Below, piece after piece: positions 1 through 15,527 of a stretch of DNA of 62,000 nucleotides (within the stretch, counting starts at the first letter, position 1; each line of letters begins with the position of its first letter). Position numbers and translations under genes: made by a program. The notes under the pieces were generated by a model. The model had not been told where the DNA came from. It did no database searches and saw only the letters and a list, made by a program, of their open reading frames with translations. This stretch comes from Cryptomeria japonica (Eukaryota; Streptophyta; Pinopsida; Cupressales; Cupressaceae): assembly GCF_030272615.1 (NCBI RefSeq), contig NC_081412.1, forward strand, positions 480,119,157-480,181,156, given 5' to 3'.

Positions 1-1534
1 ATAAAATGACCTCTAAAATTGAAAATAAATGTTTGCTTTCATGGTGCCAAGATCATACTTTAATACCACTTTTAATGAAATAACTTGTAAAAAGAGGAAG
101 ATAATATAAAATATTATGAAAATGTTTGATAATAGTTGAGAATAGCAAGCCACTTTGAGGGGGAAAACATTCAAATATCTCCAATGCTCGAACATAATTC
201 ACAATATAATGATCAAATAAGACTTGTTTCCTCCTATATACCCTAGTTATGATTAGGATATCACCAAAGATAACATAGATAAGAACATATAATTCCTAGG
301 CTGACCTAAATAACTAGATAAGAATATAATAATGACAATACAACTTAATCAAGAGTTAAAGTAGTCACATGGTGACTACTCATAACCCATGCATTCTCTA
401 AGACTAAGGGCATATAATCAATGGAGATGGGAAAATGGATGAAGCCATTTGAGATATTTCTAGATGTTGTCTTGCCAAGGCTTATAGTTCTCTTTGCTTA
501 AGGTCTTTTATGGAAGGATGAATTAAGAAAAAATGATTTTATGATGATATACTCTTCATATATAGATTAGAGATCAAAACATATGAAATTAGAACTTTTG
601 TGGCATAAAAAGTAGCCCCATATTTTGTAAAATATCCAAATTATAAATTAAAACAAAAAATACTTACTTCAAATTGAAATAACATTTACTTGAGGAAAAA
701 ATAGGAAAACCTAGATATGTGGTTATGAATTACATGGAACCATCTTTCAAATGCCTACTTATTTGTGAAAATTTGATATTGTATGCCCAATTTATGGCTT
801 CAAAATTTTTCTCTTTTATGCCTAAAAAGGAACACGCCACTATTTGGGTAGATCCTTAGCGGTGGTGATGGGTGCAGGGTGAAGGTTAGGCTAGTAACTT
901 GGGTGCGATTAGGGGCTTTGTAGCTTAGGGATCATATTGCCCTTTTCTGTCAATCGTACATGCTAGTGTAGGTCGAATATACTCTAAGAAAATCTAAAGG
1001 TATAAAACTAAGCAATAATGATAAATGATGACTATACGCCTATATAGATCTATACAAATTTTTAGTCATATAGATTTTTATTTATAAAATTTATAAACCC
1101 TACAAAACGATTAAATTTTTTATGATGTCAAATTCTATTGTATTTAATATCAATTTATAGTTTTTTTTGGGCATTCTTAGTTCAATTGTGAGATTTATTT
1201 TGAATCAATATGCATTGGTGGTTATGGTTCTCAAGATCTAGATAATGATGCAAAAATTAATTATTGCTTGCTTATTGACATTTGTTTTTTTATTATAAAG
1301 TAACGTTAGCTAGGGCATTGACCCTTTAACATAGTTGAATACTATCCACAATACATTAAAAGCAACCAAAATTAAAACAGTTAAAACAAATGAGATTTCA
1401 ACATGAAATAAATAAAATAAATAGACGAGAGTTTAGAAAGAAATAAGCACCAGGGGCATATCCCAAGTACCAAAAAAACAACCTAGGATCTAAGGGGTCG
1501 GTTTACGAACCCCTATCATATCTATGATCTTTTC
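1..1534. other. Anonymous AT-rich DNA
   Basis: No convincing coding frame, repeat terminus or RNA gene was recognised here. Short open frames on both strands have AT-driven, hydrophobic compositions typical of chance ORFs. A transition to more balanced composition appears around 1440-1700, where a short coding-like frame begins on the minus strand. Confidence 0.5.
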
Positions 1535-1711
1535 TTAGTCTTCATAGAGGAACTTGTAAAGTTCCCTGGCAGCTTGTTTATCAGCTTCATCTTTAGTAGT
1601 TCTGTCACAGAGAAGGGAAAGTGTTAGCGCCGAATTATGTAGAACTTGGATGCACAACTTGTTGATGTTGACAAGTTGTTTTTCTCTCGCATCCAGCTTT
1701 CTTATTGACAT
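1535..1711 (-). CDS. Short coding-like frame, unknown protein (possible fragment)
   Basis: A 58-codon frame runs on the minus strand from an ATG at 1711 to a TAA at 1535, and it stays open upstream of the ATG for about a dozen more codons. Unlike the neighbouring chance ORFs it has balanced, soluble composition rich in K, E, D, R and L, including LDAREKQLVNINKL near the start and DEADKQAARELYKFL near the end, and it should form amphipathic helix. Codon composition is much less AT-biased than the flanks. I do not recognise the family. It may be the C-terminal remnant of a longer gene or of a retroelement accessory protein, since the frame continues open 5' of the ATG. Whether it is expressed is unknown. 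Confidence 0.35.
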   Translation of the reverse strand: MSIRKLDAREKQLVNINKLCIQVLHNSALTLSLLCDRTTKDEADKQAARELYKFLYED

Positions 1712-1814
1712 TTGTGGGATATAAGGCCTTGAGATATTTGAGTAACTTTTATTACAAAGTAAAAATTTTGAAAAATATAAATTATGCTTGGTGAAGAAAA
1801 ATTATCTCTAGACC

Positions 1815-4800
1815 ATGTTAAAACATATTTGGAAAGTATTGAAATCTATCTCAAGCATTCTATTTGGATTATGCATATTTTTTTCTCTATCAATTTGCGA
1901 ATCCCACATTCATTTTTTCTTCTTCTTTGTTGTGATATTGAATCCTCTTGTAAATTATTATTTTGTATATTATTTTCAAGTTCTACATCCATGGCATCTT
2001 AAAGTGCATTCTTTAAGATTTCAAGCACTTAATTTATCAACATTAATTTTACTTCTTTAGAATTAACATGATCAATATTACCATTTTATCGATGATACTA
2101 CCTTTGAGTTGCTTCATTGTTACACTTGTATTTCTTATCTTTTAGACTCAATGAGTTGATTTAAATACATTTGTCTTTGTATTCTACTTCTTAATACATG
2201 TTAATCCTTTGATATGCTCATGCATTCAACTTATTCTCATCATATTTGCATATTCTTGATTTTATGCATTTAATCATTTAATAGACATGACCCTATACAC
2301 AACTTTTTCTTTGTCATAATCATTTTGACATTTTCCTTGTTCCTCTCTTTGTGCAACTAGCATTTTTGTTGTTGATTTCTTCAATATTTCGTTGAATATT
2401 CCCTTCAATGTTCTCTTTCATTTTCTCTTCATTATTATTATTTTTTAAAATTCAACCTTGGTTGAGCCATACCTATAGTTATTTAAAAACACATGGTTGC
2501 ATTATGCTTGTGTACTATTAGTGGACACACTTATAAATAAATATAGTAATAATTCTCCTTAAAAATGGACTTTTACCAATGATTAAAATTATTTAATACA
2601 ATTTTCTTTTGTCTACATGCAAACTTTTCGGTGTAATTCACATGAATAATTCAAATAAAATAAAATAATAAATGACTATAAGATATATAATAATATAATA
2701 TATTTAATATAATTATAAAATAAGATATGTATAATAATAGATAAAATTTACTCTAAAATAATTGTTATAACATATGTCTATTTTGTTATATAAATTAAGA
2801 TAGATATGCTAAATCTATATCAAGATATCTAACATAATATAAACATCTACACTAGATATTTTTATCCTAATAAATATAACAAATATAATATTAACATCAA
2901 TAGAAAGTCAAATAATATTATAAAATAAAATCTTTACTTATTTACAAACCTAAAAATGTATTTAATATTAATAAAAAAATCTACAAAGCATAACTATAAA
3001 GCTACTAATATTCTTGATACTACTACATCTACCAAAACTCTTCACTTCAAATATATATATTTTTAATTTCATAATAACATGCATAAACTATATATTTCAT
3101 AATTGTTGTCTTATAAAATTATTATCTTAACATAATTTCAACAATATTCAATAAAAAATTATAACTATAGATTTCAAATTTTGTTATCAAAAAGTTATCA
3201 CATTTATATAAAGATCTAAGTCAATATTCTCTTGAACATATTTCTAAATATGTTTTGACACAATCCTTCAATTTGGATTATGTCAAAATATATTTTGGAA
3301 AGTATTAAATCTATCTCAAGCATTCTATTTAGACTGTGCATATTTTGGTCTTTATCAATTCGTGAATCTTGAATTCATATTTTTATTTGTCTTCTTGGTT
3401 GTGATGTTGAGTCCTCCTTTAGATCATTATTTTATAAATTATTTCCAACATCTACATCTATTGCATCTTGAGGTGCATTATTTAAGATTTTGAGCACATG
3501 AAATTATCAATATTAATTTTACTTCTTTAGAATTAACATCAAAATTACAATTTTATTGATGACACTATCTTTGAGTTGCTTCATGATTACATTCTTATCT
3601 TTTAGACTTAATGCGTTGATCTAAATACATTTTTCCTTGTATTCTACTTCTTAAAACATGTTGATCATTTGATATGCTCGTGCATTGAACTTCTTCTCAT
3701 CATAGTTGCATGTTCTTGATTTTATATTTAATCATTTTTCTTTGTCATAATTATTTTGATGTTTTCCTTGTTCCTCTCTTTGTGCGCCTATCATTTTGTC
3801 ATTGTTCTCTTCAATATTTCCTTTGAAATTCTCTTCATTGATTCTTATTTTTTAAATTCAACCTTGGTTGAACCATACCTAAAACTTATTTGAAAACAAA
3901 TGGTTGCATTACACTTGTGTACTATTAGTAGACACTTATAAATAAATAATTTTCCTTAAAAATGGACTTTCACCAATGTTTAAAATTAAATTTAGTACAA
4001 TTTTCTTTTGTCTACATGCAAACTTTTCAGTGTAATGTACATTAATAATTCAAATACAATAGAATACTAAATGACTATAAGATATGTAATAATATAATAT
4101 ATGTAATATAATAATAGATATTGTTTACCCTAAAATAATTGTTATAGCATATGTCTATTTTGTTATATATAATTAAGATAGATAGGCTAAATCTATATTA
4201 AGATATCTAACATAATGTAAACACCTATATTATATTTTATCCTAATAAATACAACAAATATAATATTAACATCAATATAAAGTCAAGTCAAAGTATTATT
4301 GTAGAACAAATCTTAACTTATTTACAAGTTACCTAAAATTTTATTTAATATTAATAAAAAATCTACAAAGCAATAACTATAAAGGTACTAATTATACTCT
4401 TGATAATGCGACATCTACCAAAACCTTTCACTTCAAATATATATATTTTAAATCTTACAAAACTTTTCATACCAATAACATGCATAAACTATATTTTTTT
4501 CATAATTATTGACTTATAAAATTATTATCCTCTTACATAAATTCAACAATACTCAATAAAAAAATTATAAATAGATATTTCAATTGTTATCAAGAGTTTA
4601 TCACATTTACGTATAGAGATCTAAGTCAATACTCTCTTTCATATTTTTAAATATGTTTTGACATAATCCTTCAATTTGAATTATGCCAAAACATATTTAA
4701 GAAGTATTAAATACATATCAAGCATTCTATTTGGATTATGCATATTTTGTTCTCTATCAATTTGTGAATCTTGCATTCATATTTTTCCTCTTGTTCTTGT

Positions 4801-6013
4801 TTGTGATGTTGACTCTTCTTGTAAACCATTATTTTGTACATTATTTTCAACATTTACATTAATTGCATCTTGAACTGAATTCTTTAAGGTTTCAAGCAAA
4901 TTATTTATCAATATTAATTTTACTTCTTTAGAATTGACATCAATACTACCATTTTATTGATGATCCAATCTTCGAGTTGATCTAACTACATTTGTCTTCA
5001 TAATTTACTTCTTAAAACATGTTGATCATTTTATATGCTCGTGCATTCAACTTCTTCTCATTGTATCTACATGTTCTTGATTTTATATATTTAATCCTTC
5101 AAAAGACATGGCCCCATTTTAACATTTTTTCTTTGTCATAATCATTTTGATGTTTTCCTTATTCCTCTCCTTGTGCACCTGCCATTTTTCTCATTGTTGT
5201 CTTCAATATTCTCTTCATTGATTCTTACTTTTTAAATTCAATCCTGGTTGAACCATACGTAAAAATTATTTTAAAAAAACTGCTACATTATGCTTTTGTA
5301 CTATTAGTAAACAGAGTTATAAAAAAAGCATAATAATAATTCACTTTAAAAAAAGACTTTTATTAATGTTTAAAATTATTTAATACAATTTGCTTTTGTC
5401 TACATGAAAACGTTTCAGCGTAATGTGCATGAATAATTCAAATACAATAGACTACTAAATGACTATAAGATACATAATTATATATTTTATATAATATAAT
5501 TATATTTATATATAATAATAGATACCGTTTACCCTAAAATAATTGTTATAACATATGTCTATTATGTTATAGAACTAAGATAGATATGCTAAACCTAGAT
5601 TTTAAGATATCTAACATAATATAAACATCTATACATTATTTTTATCCTAATAAATATAATATTAACGCCAATAGAAAGTCATGCCATTAATGTAAAACAA
5701 AATCTTTAACTAATTTACAAACTAAAAAAATATTTAATATTAATTAAAAAACCCACAAACATAACTACAAAATTACTAATATTTTTTTATATTGATACAC
5801 TACCAAAATCTCTCAATTCAGATATATATTTTAAATTTAACAAAACTTTCCCTACCAAAAACATGCATAAACTATATTTTTTCAAAATTATTATCTTTTA
5901 AAATTATAATCCTCTCACAAAAGTTCAACAATATTCAATAAAAAAATTATACTAAGAGATTTCAGTTGTTATCAAAGAGTTTATCACATTTACGTAGAGA
6001 TCAAAGTCCATCA
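1815..6013. repeat. Three tandem copies of a ~1.4 kb AT-rich unit
   Basis: The same order of landmarks recurs three times, starting near 1815, 3283 and 4684. Each copy opens with a segment containing CAAGCATTCTATTT, followed by a gTTGATGATAC/TT-rich block, a CAACCTTGGTTGA-like segment, a TCTACATGCAAAC segment, a TAATATA-rich block, and an end containing GTTATCACATTTA just before the next copy. Units differ by many substitutions and small indels, so the duplication is old. Homology stops near 6013. No reading frame is conserved among the three copies (the short ORFs at their starts differ), so I treat them as non-coding. No LTR, TIR or primer-binding site is visible. Confidence 0.8.
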
Positions 6014-7449
6014 ACTTTATACATTTTAGACATTATATTTTATAACCTTTCTAAATAATGTATTAACTTTAAGACTTTTATACCTGTGGAATGTGAGCTC
6101 AAATACTCAAAGCTGGCATCTTATGATTCGTCCTTACCTTGGTACGTGGTAAGCACTAAAGGAAACAAAAGGAATACTTTTTATCACTAAGGATAACCTA
6201 TATTCAAATCCATTTAAGATATATATGCCAAATAAGGCATTTTAGAATATTTTTGGGCCCTTTTACTTAGTTTTTTTATTCTAAAGAATGTAATATGCAT
6301 GAAGATAAGACATAATACCTATGTAAAGGAAAAAAAATGTGTTATCTAATGGCAAATATTTAACTTTATTAAAGTGTTATAATTATAGTATTTGTATTGC
6401 AATTGAAAAGATTGATTGAGATGTGCTTGTGATCTTATTATACGTGTGATCTTATTAGGTGTGAGGTTCATTGTAAATCACAAGCTAACAAATTGTTTCT
6501 ATTTTTATAGATGTTTATATTTTGGTTTTGAGTTGGCGTATAGGACAGTCTCTAGTTAGATGTGCATATCTTGGAAGACATATCTATTGTACATTGTTTC
6601 TTTTATCAATATATGTATTTTGGAATTAAAAAAATAGATGTATATATTTTAAGAAAGGGTTGGATATTGTATGCTTATAATCATTTTAATTTATAAATGA
6701 TTTATAAAGAGTATATTTATAATGATAGTAAGAGAGTTGTAATGAAGTGAGTGGATACAATAAATATTCATTTACACATAAAATTTAATAAACCTAATAA
6801 ACTAATATAGATTAAATGGATGTATCTAAAATATAACAAAAATATTACTCTTGAGGCACCATCTAACCTATCTCTTTTGTAGAAATATCTTTGGATTTTT
6901 TAATTAAATATATTTTGTTGGAGCTATAGAAAAATTCATAAGTACAACAAGCTCGTAGTGGAGGACAATTTTTTTAATGAGAGATATAATGAAAAATTGT
7001 CATATTGTCACCGAATAAATGAATACAATAATAACACAATATAATGATATGACCTTGTTATATAGGAAGGTAAAATTTTAAGACATGTTGAGATCATGTC
7101 ATGAGTCTAAATCCTATGAAATGAGACAAAAAAAATGATATGTTTAAGCTTAAGGAATAAGGTTTGAAGAGGTAATCAAGTGTAACTAGCTAAATAAAGT
7201 ACCTTGTTCACACCAAAAACCTTCATAAGTGCAACTTAGGGAGGTACAAAATATTGCATGAAAAATAAAGATGAGTCCCAACAACTAGGCCTAATGAAAT
7301 ACCCATGCATAAAAAATATCTCACAAATGAGGAGAATGAGGAAACCCTATGAGAAAATACTCCTCCACAAAAGAGAGAAATAACATGAAAAGAAAATATG
7401 AAAATGTGAAAGGAGGACTCAAGAAGAGCCCTAATAATAAATTCCTTTA
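6014..7449. other. Anonymous AT-rich DNA
   Basis: No recognisable gene, repeat boundary or RNA. Short minus-strand ORFs around 7.2-7.46 kb look like chance frames, although the area abuts the copia relic that starts at about 7.45 kb and may include more of it in unrecognisable form. Confidence 0.45.
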
Positions 7450-8260
7450 CCCTAAACACCAATCATAATTGAATATAATGAAGTGATTCTAAAGACTTAG
7501 TGAAGATGTCTACAACCTACTTCTTTGTATAGGCAAATATTGCAAGTTGAGAAACCCATCCTAGATGACTTTTCATACAAAGTACATGTGGATATGACTA
7601 TTCTTAGTCCACTAATTCTTTAATAGATTTTGAGAAATGTGTATGCCACTTTGATTATCACACTAAAGAATGGTGGGACTATCAAAGAGGAAGTCCAAAC
7701 TCAATCAACAACTGTGAAAGCTAAAGAATCTCCTAGCTAGCCAAAACTGCTAATCAATACTCTATTTTGTAGATGATAATGTAATATCATATTGCATCCT
7801 ATAAGATCATGGAATGGGGCTAGAACCAAGGTAAAATATAAAACTAGATGTAGACCTGCCATCAATATCACTAGCCAAATATAAGTTAGTGAAGTTGATA
7901 ATTAGAAATCATTTTGATGTATAATGAATATCAAAATGTTAGGTGACTTAAATGTATCCTAAAATACTAATCAATACTCTATTTTTGTAAAGAAACTCCT
8001 AGCTAGACAAAATGCTAATTGATACTCTATTTGTGTAGATGGTAATACAATACTAGATTGCATTTTGTTATACCATGCAATCAGGCTAGAATCATAGTGA
8101 AATAAAAAATCCTAAGTAGAATTCTTATCATTAATATGACTAGCCCAATCTAAGCCAATGAAGTTGATAACTAGAGGGTATTCTGATGTATAGTGAAAAT
8201 CAAAATGTTAGGTGCCCTAAGTATATATTAAAATAAAATTGAAAAGATTCTAGTGACTCT
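7450..8260 (-). pseudogene. Decayed Ty1/copia RNase H / pol 3' end, duplicated in tandem
   Basis: Translating the minus strand in shifting frames gives a copia-type RNase H signature: around 7880-7740 the residues GRSTSSFIFYLGSSPI are followed by a degraded equivalent of the LSS-E-AEY motif. Farther downstream (7640-7480) comes the typical copia C-terminal stretch, a degraded HI-HYHF-R region and a ten-residue tract ending the polyprotein. Several stops and frameshifts break every frame. The RNase H part is present twice (about 7757-7970 and 8018-8240), sharing elements such as TCAAAATGTTAGGTG and GAAGTTGATAA, so a ~260-bp tandem duplication occurred in the relic. No copia LTR was identified nearby. 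Copia family membership is an inference from motif order. Confidence 0.6.
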
Positions 8261-8271
8261 CATGTGGATCG

Positions 8272-9441
8272 CATAATATGGAAAATTGACTTGGGGTTTG
8301 CAACATAGAAGGGAGAAACAACTAAATCAATTTCACTTGGGACATTACATTCAAAAGAGGAAGGGAATCCACTAGATTCAATCACATATCAGATAGAGAC
8401 CGAATACTAAGTGGATTGAATTAATTTTGATTACCTTTTTTGCGAGTTGAAGATAAAGTGTTGAAAAATTAAGGTAAATATGCGGAAACAATTGGCTACA
8501 GTTGTCAAATTGTCACACGCACCTAGATCTAAGCAGTATATGTAGATTCGGATCTGATCCCTGAAAAAGCTCCGAAAATGTCAGGACTGTGGTGGTGGGT
8601 GCCCTGGTCCTCCTACTTTTTTGCAAGTCAAAAAGGGTTGATTTGTCTATGCAAATAATGCCTATTCTGAAGATCGCAACTATGTACCTATTTCCTACAC
8701 ACACAAAAGAAGGGGCAATAGGTTGGGAATAGGGGTTTGCTCAAGTCAAACCCTGGTTTGGAATCAACCTTGAATGAAATATTGCAAATAATTGAAATAA
8801 ATGATGGAAAGGTATACCTCAAATATGCAATGACTGATAATGATGTTTTGCTTTTTGAATGTAATCACATATGTTGTCTGAAATGGCATGAACATGACAA
8901 AACCCTAATCACACACACATGCTTGCAAATAAATGATGTAAAGTTGCTCCACAATGTATAGATGAAGAATATGCAGCCTTGAAGACCTCTAGAAATGCTT
9001 GATGATGAGTACTTAAATGCTTGAATACTTGATTGCTTATGCTCCCAATTTCACCTATCATGAATGTATATCCAAATGAGAGCGGAATACCTCCTTATAT
9101 ACTTGCCCTTCGTCAATTATGTTAATTTTTTGACCTAGGTTGACATGAAGCAAGACCTCCCACTCAAATTTGAGATGGGGAAAAAGGTTTGAAATGGGCC
9201 CCAATTAGGGAGGACCATGATGTGACGCCATGGTCCCAGTGAGGACCAAGGCACCACACCTTGGTCCTACCCCATATTTGGGCCAAGGTTAAGGTGCAAT
9301 GCAAGGTGAAATGTGATATTGATGCTAATTTTGCATGGCACAAGCATAAATGGGTCTTAGTTAAGCATAGGGATGAGAACACTAAGGTGAGGGCCCCAAA
9401 TGCAGTCAAAATTGCAAAGGGTGCAATTTTAGGACACTACA
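8272..9441 (-). repeat. Element A 3' LTR
   Basis: On the minus strand the LTR starts at 9441 with TGTAGTGTCCTAAAATTGC directly after a polypurine tract and ends near 8272. Length is about 1.17 kb. A TATA-like sequence (TATATAAGG, minus strand) lies near 9100, which is compatible with a U3 promoter. Its 3' part matches the segment at 14421-14613 almost base for base. Confidence 0.8.
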
Positions 9442-9460
9442 TTTAGCCCCCACTTTAGTG
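9442..9460 (-). promoter_or_regulatory. Polypurine tract of element A
   Basis: The minus strand reads ACTAAAGTGGGGGCTAAA immediately 5' of the LTR start TGTAGTG. The same core, AAAGTGGGGGCT, occurs at the corresponding place in element B (41203-41214). It is the expected primer for plus-strand DNA synthesis. Confidence 0.8.
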
Positions 9461-12232
<2,772 letters not shown>

Positions 12233-13337
12233 TCATTTAGGCCAAAGAAGAGAAATTAAATTGACCTGAAGAAGATTGGACAAAAAAAATTCTTGTTGTA
12301 ATACCATATTGGAATGAGAAGATGTGGATTCACTAGACAATGGAGGAGGGGATGTTGACAAAGGAAGAGGTTGGAAACCTAGCTTTTTACTATAAAAGTA
12401 TGGTTTCTCATGACTTTGAAGACTTTGTTGCACACATATTAGAACTTGTCCATTGTAATCATGTGTAGGATCAAGAGAGGGTTTACTCTTAGGTGGAATT
12501 GGATTGAAGTTTAAAGAGGCCCAATCAATTTCTAGACATGCTTTTAGATAATAATTTTGATTATTAAATTCAAGCATCTTAGATTTTCTAGAAAAAGGTG
12601 TGAAATCTAAGGACCCCCAATCATCCTCTAAGAATTCTTCTTTAGGAACTTCTTTAGTAGTAGATGGCGTACTTTTCTAAATTGGAGAGAGGATTGTAGG
12701 AACTAACAAAGCATATTGTGCTTCAATTTGTATGTTTTCGTCAATTTCCAAAGCAAACACTTCATTATTATATATGTAAGGCACTGTGTGATAATCAAGA
12801 ACAATTTTTGGGTTCTCAACAATATGAATGACATTGATTTGATCTTTGTTAGGCTCTTCATTTTTGGTAGAGAGAGCATTGGAACCATTATAATGATGGG
12901 AAGTAGGATCATCCTCTTTCTCTAAGGTATATTTGTGATTAAGACAAACATGAGGAAATGGACTATCATATGTAATTAATGCTTGATCTCTAGGGGGGAG
13001 ATCATGAAAACAAGGTATGGTATTTCTAGGAAAAGTAGCCATAATATCATCTTCTTGCACCAAATAATCCTTATGAGGGAGGTACTTTTAGGAGAAGAAG
13101 GAACACAATTCTCCAAAGATTCATCTTTAGGAGGGAGATCTTTGAAAGAAGTGTTCATATTCCCTTTTTGCACCAATGTGCCCTCATTAATGAGATCAAT
13201 TTTGGAGAGGGTAAATAATAGCTATGAATGAAAGGGAGATCTAAATTATCATCATATGCATGAAAGGGAACATCACGAACATCTTTAATGTAACTCAAAA
13301 TTGAATTATCAAAATAAGATAAGAATTCCATATGCAC
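12233..13337 (-). pseudogene. Element A decayed gag-like repeat protein
   Basis: Three overlapping minus-strand frames join to one decayed protein: 13337-13155, then 13176-12976, then 13063-12677, then 12577-12233, linked by two frameshifts and at least one stop. Residues follow a ~40-residue repeat pattern also seen in element B: a (L)VQ-E/K start, a D/N-LPP-K/R-D-E/Q core (SFKDLPPKDESLENCV and CFHDLPPRDQAL) and an S-PK end. Farther on, EFLEDDWGSLDFTPF matches element B's EVLVNDDWGSLDFTPTF. The protease-like segment that precedes this motif in B is absent here, so A carries an internal deletion relative to B. The C-terminal S/P-rich tail ends at 12233. Role is unknown; position after the leader suggests a gag-like structural protein. 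Confidence 0.6.
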
Positions 13338-13419
13338 TTATGATCAAACAAGAAACTCATATGTTATTTAACCGTAATAATGTTCACCCCATACATGCAT
13401 GGAAAATTGAATAAAGGAG

Positions 13420-14404
13420 GGAAAATTGGAATTTGAATTGGAAATTTGAAATTTGAATTTTGAAATTGTGAAATTTGAATTTGAAATTTGAAACTTGCAA
13501 AAGAATTGAATAATGCAAAATTTTAAAAGAATGACTATTCAATTAAATAAGCAAAGAATAATTTAAATTTAAAAATTAGGGCTTTGTGAAAATAACCTCT
13601 TAATTTTAAAATTTAAATTTAAAATTATCCAAAGGAAATTTAAATTTAAAATTAGGGCCTTGTAAAAAGAACTCCTTAATTTTAAAATTCAAATTTAAAA
13701 TTATCGAAAGGAAATTTAAAATTAGGGCCTTGTAAAAAGAACCTCTTAATTTTAAAATTATCTAAAGAAAATTTAAATTTAAAATTAGGGCCTTCTAAAA
13801 AGAACTTCTTAATTTTAAAATTAAGTTTAAAATTATCCAAAGGAAATTTAAATTTAAAATTAGGGCCTTGTAAAAATAGCCTTTAATTTTAAAATTAAAT
13901 TTAAAATTAGATCTATGGTTGAAATTGAAATGATTAATCCAAAATTGGGCAACCCACAAGGTTAATTTAAATATAAAAATTAGGGCTCTCTTAATTAACA
14001 ACTTAATTTTTAAATTTGAAATTTGATCCAAGATTGCAATTTTTAATTTGATGCAACTCTAAAATGATAAATTCAAAATTTAAACAACCCACAAACTCAT
14101 TTTTAAAAATTTTTAAAATTAGGATTTTTGAAATTAACCACTTAATTTTAAAATTTGAATTTAGAATTAAACTTACAAGTGAAAATTTGAATTTTGAAAT
14201 TGAAAAGCACTGAGATCCGAAATAATTAATCCAAATTAAACAATTCACAAGCTTAATTTTGAATTTAAAAATTAGGGTTTTAGTGAAATTAACCTCTAAA
14301 TTTTTAAATTTGCAAGGAAATCAAACTTGTAAATGAAAACTTGAATTTTAAATTGCATAAACACTCAGAATTGAGAACATAAATTAGAATTAAAGGTGTA
14401 AGGA
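13420..14404 (-). repeat. AT-rich leader of element A with a ~70-bp minisatellite
   Basis: Between PBS and coding region, runs of AAATTTGAATTT and AAATTTAAATTTAAAATTA alternate with TTAGGGCCTTGTAAAAAGAA. The TAGGGC landmark recurs at about 13578, 13654, 13724, 13787 and 13862, giving five units of 60-76 bp, with weaker copies near 13982 and 14272. Element B has only one short stretch of this type after its PBS (36180-36340), so the array probably expanded in A. Chance minus-strand ORFs here are F/L/N/K-rich artefacts of the repeat. Confidence 0.75.
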
Positions 14405-14417
14405 GTCGGGTTCACCA
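14405..14417 (-). promoter_or_regulatory. Primer-binding site of element A (tRNA-Trp type, degenerate)
   Basis: On the minus strand TGGTGAACCCGAC follows the LTR end CACATTACA after a 3-nt spacer (CTT). The 13 bases match the 3' end complement of plant tRNA-Trp, then complementarity is lost. The same site is longer in elements B and D. Confidence 0.7.
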
Positions 14418-14420
14418 AAG

Positions 14421-14638
14421 TGTAATGTGGAAAATTGACTTAGGGTTTGCAACATAGAAGGGAGAAACCCGTAAATCAATTTCACTTGGGACATTACATT
14501 CAAAAGAGGAAGGGAATCCACTAGATTCAATCACAAATCAGATAGGGACCGAATACTAAGTGGATTGAATTAATTTTGATTTCCTCTTTTGTGAGTTGAA
14601 GATAAAGTGCATTACCCCGGTTTGGAATCAACGTTAAT
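14421..14638 (-). repeat. Element A 5' LTR fragment with internal deletion
   Basis: Bases 14421-14613 match the last ~195 bp of the 3' LTR. At 14613 the sequence jumps across about 280 bp of LTR to CCGGTTTGGAATCAACGTT and then leaves LTR homology at 14638. The rest of the LTR, including its promoter end, is missing, so the element's right end is broken. Confidence 0.75.
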
Positions 14639-15291
14639 TTCTTTAGTTAGATTTTAGTCATTTATGCGTTTTATTTCTATACATGATATCCATGTTTTGT
14701 TTGTTAATTATTCATTGTACAATGTTTTTTATTAAGGGTAAAACAAGTTTTGAATCAAGCGAATATCTAGGTATTATCTTTCTATGTAAATGTGGTATCC
14801 AATTGCATAGAATTCATTTCCCTTTGTGGTGTAGTAAAATTTTAGTCTAAAGTTACATTCCATTCACTTGTATTTCAATCTTGGTGTTGAAGTACGTAGT
14901 GATATTCATTTTATCTAAAATTATTTTTGTTTTAAAAGGTATGTATTGGATAGATATTTTAAAATCTTTCTGTATTAACTCTTGAGATCGCATTTGTAAC
15001 ATGGCTATGAACAATTGTTAGTTTTCCTTTTCTACTTTTTGGTTAAAATTATACCCCATTCTAAAATCTCAAAAATAAAATTTTGATCATAAAAGGGGGT
15101 TGTACCTTAATAAAAATTTAAAGGGAAGTTAACCAATAACTTACCTAATTATTTGTTAACGATTTGTCTTCATATATAGGCATAATAGAGTCATAGTAAT
15201 TGATCATTTTATAAGACATATTTATTAACCAACAATAAGAAAGTTATTACAAGATGTAGAATCAACTATAGAGGTTTTCCATTCATAGGTG
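14639..15291. other. Anonymous AT-rich DNA
   Basis: I see no gene, terminus or repeat of note in this stretch between the broken LTR of element A and a small tandem duplication. Confidence 0.45.
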
Positions 15292-15527
15292 AGAATGAAA
15301 TCACTTTCGAAGTTGATCTTTTCAAAATTGTGTATTTGTTTAAAATTGATTTGATCTTGTGTGTGTGTGTGTGTGCACGTGTGCATGTGTGTATCCTCAA
15401 GCATAAATAAATAAGAATGGAATCACTTTCGAAGTTGATCTTTTCAAAGTTGCGTATTTGTGTAAAATTGATTTGATCTTGTGTGTGTGTGTGCGTGTGC
15501 GTGTGTCCTCAAGCATTTAAATAAATA
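15292..15527. repeat. ~120-bp tandem duplication with (GT)n
   Basis: Two adjacent copies (15292-15413 and 15414-15527) share AATCACTTTCGAAGTTGATC, a TTGATTTGATCTT segment, a (GT)n tract with CAC/GC interruptions, and TCCTCAAGCAT. They differ by a few substitutions and in GT length. Confidence 0.9.

Noticed and set aside
9164-9446. ORFs on both strands in element A's LTR (and a similar one at 15851-16051)
   Set aside because: They are chance frames in homologous LTR copies; the frame similarity only reflects nucleotide homology of the LTRs.
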